From Pseudomonadota bacterium (GTDB lineage: Bacteria; Pseudomonadota; Gammaproteobacteria; Steroidobacterales; Steroidobacteraceae), in assembly GCA_021808195.1 (NCBI GenBank), contig JAKBCE010000006.1, positions 88,765-152,764 of the forward strand: DNA of 64,000 bases, read 5' to 3'. The position numbers and the translations under genes were made by a program. The notes beneath the pieces are model-generated. The model did not search any database. It saw only the letters and a list, made by a program, of their open reading frames with translations, and had not been told where the DNA came from. Numbering within the stretch: the stretch's first letter is position 1; every line of letters begins with the position of its first letter. Below are positions 24,519 to 35,934 of this stretch, piece after piece.

Positions 24519-25909
24519 GATGGCTGCGCCCGCGCGGCCTGTTTCAGACCACCGCGTTTCGCATGTCCATGGGCTACACGCTGCTCGTGACGCTGGCCGT
24601 CGGTGTGACGCTCGGTACCACCTATCTGCTGACGCAGCGCATTCTGCGCGACAACATCGATCTGATCATCAACACCGAGCTGAACAGCCTGCAGGACCAG
24701 TACGTTCTGCGTGGCATCCGCGGGGTCAGCGCCGAGATCAACGTGCGCATCGACAGCTGGGGGCGGATCGGTTCGGTGTACATGCTGGTGAGTCCGAGCT
24801 TCAAGCGCATCGCCGGCAACGTCACCAACTGGCCGTTCGACGGTGCCCCGCGCGAGCGGTGGCCGGAATTTCGCATTGAATCGATCGAGCCCGGGCAGCG
24901 CTCGGTGCATCCGGTGCGTGCCGCGGTGCGCCATCTGCCCAATGGCGACTGGCTGCTCGTCGGCACCGACATGTCGCAGGACGAGCGCTATGCACAGGCG
25001 TTTCAGACCGCCACGCTCTGGGGGATGGGGCTGTCGATTCTGGTCGCAGCCATTGCGGGGTTTGCGTTCAGTTTCCGCTTGAGCCGGCGGGTCGGGGCGG
25101 TGACCGATACCTGTGTGCGCATCATGAGTGGCGATCTGGCACGCCGGCTGCCGGTGGCCGGCAGCCATGACGAATTTGATGCGCTCGCCGTGTCGGTCAA
25201 CCGTGTGCTCGATCGGCTCGAGGAGCAGACTCGCACTTTGCGCGCGACATTCGACAGCGTGGCCCACGATTTGCGCGCACCGCTGCAGCGGCTGCGAACG
25301 CGCATGGATGCGGTGCTGCGCCTGCCGGATCTGCAGCCACTCGTGCGTGAGCCGGTGGAGTCGGCGCTGCGCGAGGTCGATCGGCTGCAGCGTACCCTGG
25401 CAACGCTGTTGCAGATCGCGCTTGCTGAGTCCGGTGCGCCGCTCGCCTCGGTCTCCGCCGTGAACCTGTCCGATCTGGTCGGGGAGCTCGCCGAGCTGTT
25501 CGAGCCGGTGGCGCGCGAGCGCGGCCTGCGCTTGAGTGCCCAGATGCAACCGGCGCTGCAGGTCGAAGGCAATCGGCAGCTGCTGGCGCAGCTGATCAGC
25601 AATTTGGTCGAGAACGCGCTGAAGTTCGTGCCGGCCGGCGGCCGGATCGAACTCGGCGTGCAGCGCCACGGCGCTCGCGTACGGCTCACGGTGAGCGACA
25701 ACGGCCCGGGCATGGCGCCCGAACAGCGTCGCCAGGCTGGCCAGCCGTTTGTGCGCGTCGGGGCGCAGGGCAGCGGTTCAGGCGGCGGGCTCGGCCTGCT
25801 GCTCGTCGGCGCCATCGCCCGCCTGCACCGCGCCGAGTTCGTGCTCGAGGACAACCAGCCGGGCGTGCGCGCGCTGGTCGATCTGCCGCTGATCGAGGCC
25901 GGTGTCTAG
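24515..25909 (+). CDS. membrane sensor histidine kinase
   Basis: A 464-residue sensor kinase with membrane helices at about 18-38 and 165-187 flanking a periplasmic sensor region of about 125 residues. A HAMP-like linker ([20 protein letters not shown]) follows. The H-box is [19 protein letters not shown] with H251, and the ATPase domain has an N-box [17 protein letters not shown] and G-boxes [10 protein letters not shown] and [10 protein letters not shown]. It partners the response regulator immediately upstream. The stop overlaps the end of the convergent folE2. The signal sensed cannot be inferred. Confidence 0.93.
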   Translation: MRWLRPRGLFQTTAFRMSMGYTLLVTLAVGVTLGTTYLLTQRILRDNIDLIINTELNSLQDQYVLRGIRGVSAEINVRIDSWGRIGSVYMLVSPSFKRIAGNVTNWPFDGAPRERWPEFRIESIEPGQRSVHPVRAAVRHLPNGDWLLVGTDMSQDERYAQAFQTATLWGMGLSILVAAIAGFAFSFRLSRRVGAVTDTCVRIMSGDLARRLPVAGSHDEFDALAVSVNRVLDRLEEQTRTLRATFDSVAHDLRAPLQRLRTRMDAVLRLPDLQPLVREPVESALREVDRLQRTLATLLQIALAESGAPLASVSAVNLSDLVGELAELFEPVARERGLRLSAQMQPALQVEGNRQLLAQLISNLVENALKFVPAGGRIELGVQRHGARVRLTVSDNGPGMAPEQRRQAGQPFVRVGAQGSGSGGGLGLLLVGAIARLHRAEFVLEDNQPGVRALVDLPLIEAGV

Positions 25910-26748
25910 GGGGCGGGGGGCAGCGGCTTACGCTTGTCGCGCTCGATCAGAGCATAAGCGGAGTGATTGTGGATGGACTCGAAGTTCTCCGACTCCACCA
26001 CGTAGGACACGATGCGGTCCTCGGCATTGAGCCGCGTGGCCACATCGCGCACCATGTCCTCGACGAACTTCGGATTGTCGTAGGCGCGCTCGGTCACGTA
26101 CTTTTCATCCGGGCGCTTGAGAATGCCGTACAGCTCGCACGAGGCTTCCTGCTCGGCGATCTCGATCAGCTCCTCGATCCACATGTGACGACTCACCTGT
26201 GCCGTGATGGTCACATGGGAGCGCTGGTTGTGCGCGCCGTAATCGGAAATGCGCTTTGAGCACGGACACAGGCTCGTCACGGGTACGACTACCTTCACCC
26301 ACAGGTCGGTGATGCCGTCGTGCCGCTCGCCGATCAGGCTCGCCCGGTAGTCCATCAGGCTCTCGACACCGGTTGCCGGTGCGCGCTTCATGATGAAGTA
26401 CGGGAAGGTCATCTCGATGTGCCCGGCGTCCGCCTCGAGCCGCTCGGTCATGCTCTCGAGCATGGCCCGGAACGACTTGACGGAGATTTCCCGCTCGCTG
26501 TGCAGGATTTCGACGAACCGGGACATGTGCGTGCCCTTGAAATTGTGCGGCAGGCTCACGTACATGTTGAAGGTCGCGATGGTGTGCTGCTCGCCCGCCG
26601 AGCGATCCTTGACCCGCACCGGGTGGCTGATCTCCTTGATGCCGACTCGGTTGATTGGCAGGTGGCGCGTGTCGGCGCGCGATTGCACGTCCTCGACTTC
26701 GGCGAGGTTCTTGTGGGCGGCCATGGCCGGTGTGTCGGGCGGATTCAT
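25906..26748 (-). CDS. folE2: FolE2, GTP cyclohydrolase IB
   Basis: FolE2 (GCYH-IB) converts GTP to 7,8-dihydroneopterin triphosphate, the first step of folate synthesis, using a metal other than strictly zinc. The 280-residue protein has the family-specific [20 protein letters not shown] segment with its conserved cysteine, the N-terminal [15 protein letters not shown] and the C-terminal [17 protein letters not shown]. It is unrelated in sequence to FolE. It is convergent with the histidine kinase. No Zur-box-like palindrome was seen upstream, although folE2 is often zinc-regulated in bacteria that also have folE. Confidence 0.96.
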   Translation of the reverse strand: MNPPDTPAMAAHKNLAEVEDVQSRADTRHLPINRVGIKEISHPVRVKDRSAGEQHTIATFNMYVSLPHNFKGTHMSRFVEILHSEREISVKSFRAMLESMTERLEADAGHIEMTFPYFIMKRAPATGVESLMDYRASLIGERHDGITDLWVKVVVPVTSLCPCSKRISDYGAHNQRSHVTITAQVSRHMWIEELIEIAEQEASCELYGILKRPDEKYVTERAYDNPKFVEDMVRDVATRLNAEDRIVSYVVESENFESIHNHSAYALIERDKRKPLPPAP

Positions 26749-26844
26749 ACGCTTTAGCCTACAGGATGGCGGTGACTTTCACCTATACCGATCGGGAGAG
26801 CCCCGCGGCACGCGGAGGCTCAGCCGGCAGCGCTGCGCGAGTGA

Positions 26845-28746
26845 TCAGGCGCGCCCAACGGAGCGGATCGCGCCGCGGGACTGCAGCGACCACCAGCGCT
26901 CGATGCCCGCACTCAGGCTGGGCGTGTCGAGCCCCGCAGCCGCCAGGCACGATTCGCGCGAGCCGTGCTCAATGAACCGGTCGGGAATCCCGATCTGCAT
27001 CATCGGCATGGTGACGCCCTCGGCGGCGAGCACCTCGGCGACGGCCGAACCGGCGCCGCCCTGCACCGCATTCTCCTCGAGCGTCACGAGGGCGCTGTGC
27101 CGGCCCGCGATCTCGAGGATCAGCGCCTCGTCGATCGGCTTGATGAAGCGCATGTTCACCACCGTGGCGTCGAGCCGCTCGCCGATCAGCAGCGCACTGT
27201 CGAGCAGCGGGCCGAACGCGAGCAGCGCCAGGCCGCTGCGTCCCTCACGCTTCAGCTCGCCTTTGCCGATCGGTAGCGCCTGCATGGCCTTCTCGATCGG
27301 CACGCCCGGGCCGGTGCCGCGCGGGTAGCGCACCGCGGCCGGACCCTCGACGGTCGTGGCGGTGTAGAGCATCTGCCGGCACTCGTTCTCGTCAGAGGGG
27401 GCCATGATCATCATGTTGGGAATGCAGCGCATGTAGGACAGGTCGTAGCTGCCCTGGTGCGTCGCGCCGTCGCTGCCGACGAGCCCCGCCCGGTCGATGG
27501 CGAAGACCACCGGCAGGTTCTGCAGTGCGACGTCATGCACCAGCTGGTCATAGGCGCGCTGCAGGAATGTCGAGTAGATGGCGACCACGGGCTTGAGGCC
27601 CTCCACGGCCAGCCCGGCGGCGAAGGTGACCGCGTGCTGCTCGGCGATCGCCACATCGAAATAGCGGTCGGGAAAGCGCTTGGAGAACTCGACCAGTCCG
27701 GAGCCTTCGCGCATTGCCGGGGTGATGCCGACGATGCGTGGGTCGAGCTCGGCCATGTCGCACAGCCACTGGCCGAAGATCTGCGAATACGACGGGCCGC
27801 GGGCTGCCTCCTTGAAAATCGTACCGCTCGCCGGATCGAACGGGCCCGGACCGTGCCATTTGATCGGATCGGCCTCGGCCGGCGCATAACCCTTGCCTTT
27901 GCGCGTGACGACGTGCAGGAACTGCGGCCCGTGCAGCTTGCGCATGTTGCGCAGCGTGCCGACCAGGGCGCGCACATCGTGTCCATCGAGCGGACCGATG
28001 TAGTTGAAGCCGAGTTCCTCGAACAGCGTGCCCGGCAGCACCATGCCCTTGAGGTGCTCCTCGGAGCGGCGCGCCAGCTCCCACACCGTAGGCATCTGGC
28101 GCAGCACCTTCTTGCCACCCTCGCGCAGCGTGGCGTAGAGCCGTCCGGAGAGCGCGGCGGTGAAATAGTTCGACAGTGCGCCGACGTTCTCCGAAATCGA
28201 CATGTCGTTGTCGTTGAGAATCACCAGCAGATCCGCCGGCAGCGAGCCGGCGTGATTCAGCGCCTCGAAGGCCATGCCCGCCGTCATTGCCCCATCGCCG
28301 ATCACGGCCACTACGCGCCGATTCGAGCCCTCGCGCCCGGCCGCCACGGCCATGCCGAGCGCGGCACTGATCGAGGTGCTCGAGTGGCCGACGCCGAAGG
28401 TGTCGTACTCGCTCTCGGCGCGGTGCGGGAACGGGGCGAGGCCGCCGTCCTGCTTGATGGTGTGCAACTGATTGCGCCGTCCGGTGAGCACTTTGTGCGG
28501 GTAGGCCTGATGGCCCACGTCCCACACCAGCCGATCGTGCGGCGTATCGAAGACGTAATGCAGGGCGATCGTCAGCTCGACGGTGCCGAGACCGGCGGCA
28601 AAGTGCCCGCCGCGGGTGCTGACGGTATGGATGAGGAACTGGCGTAGCTCATCGGCCACTTCCGGCAGCTGAGCTTCCGAAAGCCGTCTGAGGTCGGCGG
28701 GCAGCTCGATTTGATCGAGCAAAGGGTAGCTTGGGGGCACGCTCAT
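26845..28746 (-). CDS. dxs: Dxs, 1-deoxy-D-xylulose-5-phosphate synthase
   Basis: Dxs condenses pyruvate and glyceraldehyde 3-phosphate with thiamine pyrophosphate, the entry step of the MEP isoprenoid pathway. The frame is open beyond, but [20 protein letters not shown] at 28746 matches the family N-terminus, giving 633 residues. Visible motifs are [20 protein letters not shown], the TPP-binding [18 protein letters not shown]...NDND and the transketolase region [15 protein letters not shown] 14-base perfect palindrome lies just before the start. xseB is upstream in the same direction. Confidence 0.97.
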   Translation of the reverse strand: MSVPPSYPLLDQIELPADLRRLSEAQLPEVADELRQFLIHTVSTRGGHFAAGLGTVELTIALHYVFDTPHDRLVWDVGHQAYPHKVLTGRRNQLHTIKQDGGLAPFPHRAESEYDTFGVGHSSTSISAALGMAVAAGREGSNRRVVAVIGDGAMTAGMAFEALNHAGSLPADLLVILNDNDMSISENVGALSNYFTAALSGRLYATLREGGKKVLRQMPTVWELARRSEEHLKGMVLPGTLFEELGFNYIGPLDGHDVRALVGTLRNMRKLHGPQFLHVVTRKGKGYAPAEADPIKWHGPGPFDPASGTIFKEAARGPSYSQIFGQWLCDMAELDPRIVGITPAMREGSGLVEFSKRFPDRYFDVAIAEQHAVTFAAGLAVEGLKPVVAIYSTFLQRAYDQLVHDVALQNLPVVFAIDRAGLVGSDGATHQGSYDLSYMRCIPNMMIMAPSDENECRQMLYTATTVEGPAAVRYPRGTGPGVPIEKAMQALPIGKGELKREGRSGLALLAFGPLLDSALLIGERLDATVVNMRFIKPIDEALILEIAGRHSALVTLEENAVQGGAGSAVAEVLAAEGVTMPMMQIGIPDRFIEHGSRESCLAAAGLDTPSLSAGIERWWSLQSRGAIRSVGRA

Positions 28747-28751
28747 TCGGG

Positions 28752-28765
28752 GCAGTGTACACTGC
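28752..28765. promoter_or_regulatory. 14-bp perfect palindrome upstream of dxs
   Basis: GCAGTGTACACTGC is fully self-complementary and ends 5 bases before the dxs start codon, where a ribosome site would normally be. It could be an operator or a leader hairpin affecting translation. A perfect 14-mer palindrome is expected a few times by chance in a window of this size, so the position is the main argument. Confidence 0.35.
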
Positions 28766-28819
28766 GTAAGGTGGCGCGGATGCGGGTGTTGCAATTCGAC
28801 AACATTTGGCGGGGCCGGT

Positions 28820-29086
28820 TCACTGGGCGGAGGGGGCGTTGCCGACCGAACCTTCCGGGACGGCAAACGGCTCGATTTCTGGCGATCCATTGCGCTTCAT
28901 CAGGATTTCCACTCGCTGCTGAGCCGCCTTCAAGGCATTCTGACAATGCTGAGTCAGTTCCACGCCGCGCTCGAATACGCGCAGTGCTTCTTCCAGGGGT
29001 AGCTCGCCGTGCTCGAGTCGCTCGACGAGCCCCTCCAGTTCCGCCAGCGCCTGTTCAAAGTTGGGAAGCTGCTGCTCGGATGCCAC
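28820..29086 (-). CDS. xseB: XseB, exodeoxyribonuclease VII small subunit
   Basis: The small subunit of exonuclease VII, which with XseA degrades single-stranded DNA. The 88-residue protein has the family signature [20 protein letters not shown] and [20 protein letters not shown], followed by a short unstructured tail. It begins the xseB-dxs transcript behind a good promoter. In many gammaproteobacteria a geranyl/farnesyl diphosphate synthase (ispA) sits between xseB and dxs; here only 73 bases separate them. Confidence 0.95.
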   Translation of the reverse strand: MASEQQLPNFEQALAELEGLVERLEHGELPLEEALRVFERGVELTQHCQNALKAAQQRVEILMKRNGSPEIEPFAVPEGSVGNAPSAQ

Positions 29087-29147
29087 GCCAAAATCTCCAT
29101 CATGGCCGCGGCACTCGGTCGCGGGTCGGGGGACTCGAAGGCGCCAC

Positions 29148-29175
29148 CTTATACACCGCCCCTCGAGCGGGTCAA
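29148..29175 (-). promoter_or_regulatory. predicted sigma-70 promoter for xseB-dxs
   Basis: On the minus strand TTGACC (29170-29175) is followed after 16 bases by TATAAG (29148-29153), about 62 bases before the xseB start. It is divergent from the rubrerythrin promoter, whose -35 starts only 7 bases away. Confidence 0.55.
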
Positions 29176-29181
29176 TTCGGG

Positions 29182-29209
29182 TTGACGCCTCGCGGGCATC
29201 CGCTTAAAG
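29182..29209 (+). promoter_or_regulatory. predicted promoter for the rubrerythrin operon
   Basis: TTGACG (29182-29187) is followed after 16 bases by TTAAAG (29204-29209), which places the transcription start near 29216, just ahead of the palindromic site at 29221-29237. Confidence 0.5.
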
Positions 29210-29220
29210 TTTCGACCCCA

Positions 29221-29237
29221 GTTAGAACCAGTCTAAA
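29221..29237 (+). promoter_or_regulatory. operator-like inverted repeat, similar to a Fur/Irr-family box
   Basis: TTAGA (29222-29226) and TCTAA (29232-29236) are perfect inverted arms around 5 bases. The 17-mer GTTAGAACCAGTCTAAA matches the known Irr (ICE) consensus TTTAGAA-NNN-TTCTAAA at all but two fixed positions. It lies right after the predicted start point of transcription, a good place for a repressor. The match is mine by eye. Irr is best known from Alphaproteobacteria, so the actual regulator here may be another Fur-family member. Confidence 0.45.
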
Positions 29238-29249
29238 TTGGAGAGCGGC

Positions 29250-29663
29250 ATGAATCTCAAAGGTAGCAAGACCGAGAAGAACCTGAAGGACGCCTTCGCC
29301 GGGGAGTCCCAGGCCAATCGTCGGTATCTGTATTTCGCAGCCAAGGCGGACGTCGAGGGCTTCAACGACGTATCGGCGGTGTTCCGTTCGACGGCCGAAG
29401 GTGAGACCGGCCATGCGCACGGCCACCTCGAGTATCTCGAGGCGGTCGGTGACCCGGCCACGGGCCTGCCGATTGGCGAGACGAAGCTCAACCTGAAGGC
29501 GGCCATCGCCGGGGAAACCCACGAGTACACCGACATGTACCCGGGCATGGCGAAGACCGCCCGCGACGAGGGCTTCGGTGAGATCGCCGATTGGTTCGAG
29601 ACGCTGGCCAAGGCCGAGCGCTCGCACGCCAATCGGTTCCAGAAGGCACTCGACAACCTGTAA
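29250..29663 (+). CDS. rubrerythrin (erythrin type, no rubredoxin domain)
   Basis: A 137-residue di-iron ferritin-like protein. The four-helix bundle carries the repeated iron-ligand motifs: [14 protein letters not shown], then [19 protein letters not shown], then [15 protein letters not shown] and [12 protein letters not shown]. The C-terminal rubredoxin domain with its CxxC pairs is absent, so electrons must come from another protein. Rubrerythrins reduce peroxide in the cytoplasm. The ATG at 29250 follows GGAGAG. It is the first gene of an apparent three-gene operon with a GlpC-like Fe-S protein and a DUF3501 protein, an arrangement I recall from other proteobacteria. Confidence 0.93.
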   Translation: MNLKGSKTEKNLKDAFAGESQANRRYLYFAAKADVEGFNDVSAVFRSTAEGETGHAHGHLEYLEAVGDPATGLPIGETKLNLKAAIAGETHEYTDMYPGMAKTARDEGFGEIADWFETLAKAERSHANRFQKALDNL

Positions 29664-29724
29664 GGCACAGAGGCGCTCGGGCGCGGGCTCACCGCCGCGC
29701 CCGAGCGCCGAATGGCACGTTCGC

Positions 29725-31089
29725 ATGAGCACTCCTCAGAACCCCCCGGGCGGCCGCGAGGGCAGCCTGGAAGCTCCCACCCGGCACCCGCTGCAGTGGC
29801 GCAGCCCCGAGTTTTACGACCAGGCGGCGCTCGACAAGGAACTCGAGCGGGTATTCGAGATCTGTCACGGCTGCCGGCGCTGCTTCAGTCTCTGCAATGC
29901 CTTCCCGACGCTGTTCGATGCGATCGATGAGACCACGAGCGGGGAGCTCGAGGGCGTCGAACGCAAGGTGTACTGGCAGGTGGTCGATCACTGCTACCTG
30001 TGCGACATGTGTTTCATGACCAAGTGCCCGTACGTGCCGCCGCACCCCTGGGCACTCGACTTCCCGCATCTGATGCTGCGCGCCAAAGCGGTGCGCACCC
30101 GCAAAGAGGGCGTCAGCCTGCGCAACCGCGCGCTCGCCGCGACCGAGGCGGTCGGGCGCATCGCCGGCATTCCGGTGGTTGCGCAGGTGGTGAACGCCGT
30201 GAACCGCTCGAGCGCGGGCCGCGCGCTGCTCGAGAAGACGCTCGGCGTCGATGCGACGGCGCCGGTGCCTCAGTACCACTCGCGCACCGCACGCAAACGC
30301 CTGCAGCGTCTCGGGACGGCGGATGGGACCGGCGGCGCAGCGGCGCAGGCCACGCCCGAGACGAGCGGCAAAGTGGCGCTGTTCACCACCTGTTACGGCA
30401 ATCGCAACGAGCCCGAACTCAACGAGGACCTCGCGGCGGTATTCGAGCACAATGGCATCGCTGTGAGCCTGCTTGCCGCCGAGCACTGCTGCGGCATGCC
30501 GCGCCTCGAGCTCGGGGATCTCGAAGAGGTTGCGCGGCTGAAGGAGCAGAACATTCCCCAGCTGCTCGCGGCGATCGAGGCCGGCTATGACATCGTAGCG
30601 CCCATCCCGTCGTGCGTGCTGATGTTCAAGCAGGAGCTGCCGCTGATGTTTCCCGAGGATGCGGCCGTGCAGCGCGTCGCCAAGCGCATCTTCGATCCGT
30701 TCGAATATCTGATGCTGCGCCACCGTGCCGGGGCGCTGCGTACCGATTTCAAACACCCGCTCGGCAAGGTGAGCTATCACGTGGCGTGTCACCTGCGCGT
30801 GCAGAACATCGGTCTGAAGACCCGCGATGTGCTCGCGCTCGTGCCCGGTACCACCGTCGAGCCGATCGAGCGCTGTTCGGGTCACGACGGCACGTACGGC
30901 GTGAAGAAGGAGTTTCGTGCCGCCTCGATGAAGATCGGCCGGCCGGTGATGAGTCGGGTCGAGGCGAGCGGCGCGGAGCATTACGCGAGCGACTGTCCGA
31001 TGGCCGGCCACCAGATCGAGAGCGGGCTCGCCTCCGGCACTGCGCCGGAGCACCCCCTGCGGCTGCTGCGGCTCGCCTACGGGTTGTGA
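29725..31089 (+). CDS. GlpC/HdrD-like Fe-S oxidoreductase
   Basis: A 454-residue soluble iron-sulfur protein. Two ferredoxin-type [4Fe-4S] motifs are near the N-terminus: [11 protein letters not shown] (Cx2Cx2Cx3C) and [13 protein letters not shown] (Cx2Cx2Cx4C). The C-terminal half resembles the CCG domains of GlpC and heterodisulfide reductase subunits: [14 protein letters not shown] is intact, while the second repeat reads [10 protein letters not shown], with one cysteine replaced. The chosen ATG (29725) gives [10 protein letters not shown]; the frame is open upstream only as a shadow of the rubrerythrin. Its place right after the rubrerythrin suggests that it passes electrons to it, but this is inference. 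Confidence 0.82.
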   Translation: MSTPQNPPGGREGSLEAPTRHPLQWRSPEFYDQAALDKELERVFEICHGCRRCFSLCNAFPTLFDAIDETTSGELEGVERKVYWQVVDHCYLCDMCFMTKCPYVPPHPWALDFPHLMLRAKAVRTRKEGVSLRNRALAATEAVGRIAGIPVVAQVVNAVNRSSAGRALLEKTLGVDATAPVPQYHSRTARKRLQRLGTADGTGGAAAQATPETSGKVALFTTCYGNRNEPELNEDLAAVFEHNGIAVSLLAAEHCCGMPRLELGDLEEVARLKEQNIPQLLAAIEAGYDIVAPIPSCVLMFKQELPLMFPEDAAVQRVAKRIFDPFEYLMLRHRAGALRTDFKHPLGKVSYHVACHLRVQNIGLKTRDVLALVPGTTVEPIERCSGHDGTYGVKKEFRAASMKIGRPVMSRVEASGAEHYASDCPMAGHQIESGLASGTAPEHPLRLLRLAYGL

Positions 31090-31096
31090 GGGTATC

Positions 31097-31681
31097 GTGC
31101 AGAAACTAACTCCCGATGATCTGCTCGGCCTCGAGCGTTATGCCCGCGAGCGCGATGCCTTCCGCGCACGGGTGATCGAGCACAAACGCCCGCGGCGCAT
31201 CGCGGTCGGCCCGAATCTCACCTGGTGCTTCGAGGACCGGCTGACCATCCAGTACCAGATTCAGGAGATGCTGCGCGCCGAGCGGATCTTCGAGCCCGAG
31301 GGCATCGCCGAGGAACTCGCCGCGTACAATCCGCTGATCCCCGACGGCAGTAACTGGAAGGTGACGCTGCTGGTGGAGTTTCCCGACGTCGCCGAGCGAC
31401 AACGTCAGCTCGGGCTGTTGAAGGGCATCGAGGCGCGCTGCTGGGTGGAGGTGCGTGGCCATTCGGCCGTGTACGCGATCGCCGACGAGGACCTCGAGCG
31501 TGAGAACGAGGAGAAGACCTCAGCGGTGCATTTTCTGCGCTTCGAACTCACAGCCGAGATGATCGCCGCGCTGCGCGCCGGGGCGCCGCTCGCCGTCGGC
31601 GTCGATCACGAGCACTACCGCCATTGGGTCAATCCGGTATCCGAGGCGCAGCACGCAGCACTGCTCGCCGATCTCGCCTGA
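31097..31681 (+). CDS. DUF3501 family protein
   Basis: A 194-residue protein of the DUF3501 family, recognised from its N-terminus (KLTPDDLLGLERYARERDAF), the GPNLTWCFEDRLTIQYQIQEM stretch, and the C-terminal HFLRFELTAEMIAALRAGA with VGVDHEHYRHWV. The function of the family is not established. It is predicted cytoplasmic, has no cysteine cluster and no membrane helix, and follows the Fe-S oxidoreductase by 7 bases (GTG start). It is the last gene of the rubrerythrin operon; the pattern suggests a shared role in peroxide or iron stress, not proven. Confidence 0.88.
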   Translation: MQKLTPDDLLGLERYARERDAFRARVIEHKRPRRIAVGPNLTWCFEDRLTIQYQIQEMLRAERIFEPEGIAEELAAYNPLIPDGSNWKVTLLVEFPDVAERQRQLGLLKGIEARCWVEVRGHSAVYAIADEDLERENEEKTSAVHFLRFELTAEMIAALRAGAPLAVGVDHEHYRHWVNPVSEAQHAALLADLA

Positions 31682-31719
31682 TGGGCCAAAGTGGCCTCTT
31701 GGGCCGCGCCGTGCTGTAA

Positions 31720-33663
<1,944 letters not shown>

Positions 33664-33671
33664 GGGCGCGC

Positions 33672-35927
33672 ATGCAAGATCAGGAACTGAATTTCGAGGG
33701 TGTCGAGCGCCAGGCGCTGCGCGCGTTCACGGAAAAGGCGTACCTCGATTACTCGATGTACGTCATTCTCGATCGCGCGTTGCCGGCGATCGGCGATGGC
33801 CTGAAGCCGGTGCAGCGCCGCATCATCTACGCGATGAGCGAGCTGGGGTTGTCGGCGGCCTCGAAGCACAAGAAGTCCGCGCGCACCGTCGGTGACGTCA
33901 TCGGTAAGTTTCATCCGCACGGCGACAGCGCCTGCTACGAGGCGATGGTGCTGATGGCGCAGCCGTTTGCCTATCGCTATCCGATCGTCGACGGGCAGGG
34001 CAACTGGGGCTCGCAGGACGACCCGAAGTCCTTCGCCGCCATGCGCTACACGGAGGCGAAGCTCACCGCCTACGCCGATGTGTTGCTCGGGGAGCTGGCG
34101 CACGGCACGGCCGACTGGACCGCGAATTTCGACGGCACGCTCGAGGAGCCGGTGATGCTGCCGGCGCGTCTGCCGAACCTGCTGCTCAACGGCACCTCCG
34201 GCATCGCCGTGGGCATGGCCACCGACATCCCGCCGCACAATCTGCGCGAAGTCGCTGCGGCGTGCATTCAGCTGCTGGAGGATCCGGAGGCAAGCACTGC
34301 GGCACTGATGAAACACATCAGGGGGCCGGATCTGCCGACGGGCGCCGAGATCGTCTCTGCGCGCGCGGATCTGAAGGCCTTCTACGAGAGCGGCACCGGC
34401 TCGTTCAAGGCACGCGCCACGTACCGGATCGAGGATGGCACAGTAGTCGTCACCGCGTTTCCGTACCAGGTCTCCCCGGCGCGCGTGCAGGAGCAGATCG
34501 CCGAGCAGATGCGTGCCAAGAAGCTGCCAATGCTCGAGGATGTGCGCGATGAGTCCGATCACGAGCATCCCGTGCGGCTGGTGCTGGTGCCACGCTCGAA
34601 CCGGGTGGATCTCACCGAGGTCATGAACCACCTGTTCGCAACCACGGATCTGGAACGTAACTACCGCGTCAATCTGAACGTCATCGGGCTCGACGGACGG
34701 CCCCGGGTACTCGGTCTGAAGGCCATCCTCGCCGAGTGGCTCACCTATCGGATCGCGACCGTGCGGCGGCGCCTGCAGCACCGCCTGGAGAAGGTGAGCC
34801 GGCGTCTGCACATCCTCGAAGGGTTGCTCGCGGTCTACCTCAATCTCGATGAGGTGATCCGCATCATCCGGCGCGAGGATGAGCCCAAACCGGTACTGAT
34901 GCAGCGCTTTAAGCTCTCCGATGAGCAGGCCGAGGAGATTCTCAACACGCGATTGCGTCACCTCGCTCGCCTGGAGGAGATGAAGATTCGCGACGAGCAG
35001 AAGGCCCTCGCCGCCGAGCGCAGCGAGCTCGAGGCACTGCTTGCGAGCGAGGCGCGCCTGAAGCGCCAAGTGGCGGCGGAAATTCGCGCCGATGCCGACA
35101 AGCACGGTGATGAGCGGCGCACGCGCATCATCGAGCGCGAGGCGGCGCAGGCGATCGACGAGACCAGCTTGATTGCCAATGAGCCGGTGAGCGTGGTGCT
35201 CTCAAGCGGCGGCTGGGTACGCGCGGCCAAGAGCCACGAGATCGATCCCCGCACGCTCTCCTACAAGAGCGGGGATGCTTTCCAGGCCATGGCCCGTGGC
35301 CGCAGTCTGCAGCAGGCCGTGTTCCTCGACAGCACCGGTCGAACCTACTGCCTGCCGGCGCATTCACTGCCCTCCGCGCGCGGCCAGGGCGAGCCGCTCT
35401 CCGGCCGGCTCAACCCACCGGATGGTGCGAAGTTCGTCGGGGTGATGCTCGGTGAGCCGCAGGATCTGTGGCTGCTCGCGAGCGATGCAGGCTACGGGTT
35501 CACCGTGCGGTTGGAGGATCTGATCACCGACCGGCGCGCCGGCAAGACCGTGCTCACGGTGCCGGAAAATGCGCTCGCGCTGCCGCCGGCGCGCGTGCCG
35601 TCCGAGGACGGGCTGGTGGTGGTGGTCGGCTCGGAGGGCAAGCTGCTCGCCTTCCCGGTGAGCGAGGTGCCACAGATGCCGCGTGGCAAAGGCAACAAGC
35701 TCTACGACATACCGGGCAAGAAGGCCGCGGCACGCGAGGAGACCGTCGTCGCGCTCGCCGTGGTAGCGCCGCGCGGCGCGCTCGAGATCTGGGCGGGGGA
35801 GAAGAAGCGGGAGTTGTCCTGGGCAGATTTGCAGCACTATCGGGGCGAGCGCGCGCAGCGCGGCGCGATGCTGCCGCGCGGCTGGCCGCGCAGCGTCGAG
35901 CGGCTCGAGGCGCTCGCGCCGGGCTGA
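33672..35927 (+). CDS. parC: ParC, topoisomerase IV subunit A
   Basis: ParC cuts and rejoins DNA in topoisomerase IV. The ATG at 33672 starts [19 protein letters not shown] (751 residues). The breakage-reunion domain has the active-site tyrosine in [11 protein letters not shown]. The quinolone-contact segment [13 protein letters not shown] keeps Ser and Glu at the positions equivalent to E. coli S80 and E84, i.e. wild type. The C-terminal half forms the ParC-type DNA-wrapping barrel. It is co-directional with parE. Confidence 0.97.
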   Translation: MQDQELNFEGVERQALRAFTEKAYLDYSMYVILDRALPAIGDGLKPVQRRIIYAMSELGLSAASKHKKSARTVGDVIGKFHPHGDSACYEAMVLMAQPFAYRYPIVDGQGNWGSQDDPKSFAAMRYTEAKLTAYADVLLGELAHGTADWTANFDGTLEEPVMLPARLPNLLLNGTSGIAVGMATDIPPHNLREVAAACIQLLEDPEASTAALMKHIRGPDLPTGAEIVSARADLKAFYESGTGSFKARATYRIEDGTVVVTAFPYQVSPARVQEQIAEQMRAKKLPMLEDVRDESDHEHPVRLVLVPRSNRVDLTEVMNHLFATTDLERNYRVNLNVIGLDGRPRVLGLKAILAEWLTYRIATVRRRLQHRLEKVSRRLHILEGLLAVYLNLDEVIRIIRREDEPKPVLMQRFKLSDEQAEEILNTRLRHLARLEEMKIRDEQKALAAERSELEALLASEARLKRQVAAEIRADADKHGDERRTRIIEREAAQAIDETSLIANEPVSVVLSSGGWVRAAKSHEIDPRTLSYKSGDAFQAMARGRSLQQAVFLDSTGRTYCLPAHSLPSARGQGEPLSGRLNPPDGAKFVGVMLGEPQDLWLLASDAGYGFTVRLEDLITDRRAGKTVLTVPENALALPPARVPSEDGLVVVVGSEGKLLAFPVSEVPQMPRGKGNKLYDIPGKKAAAREETVVALAVVAPRGALEIWAGEKKRELSWADLQHYRGERAQRGAMLPRGWPRSVERLEALAPG

Positions 35928-35934
35928 GCGGCGC

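Noticed and set aside
26749..26844. Zur box upstream of folE2 or in the folE2-dxs gap
   Set aside because: No A/T-rich palindrome of the Zur type was found in this region.
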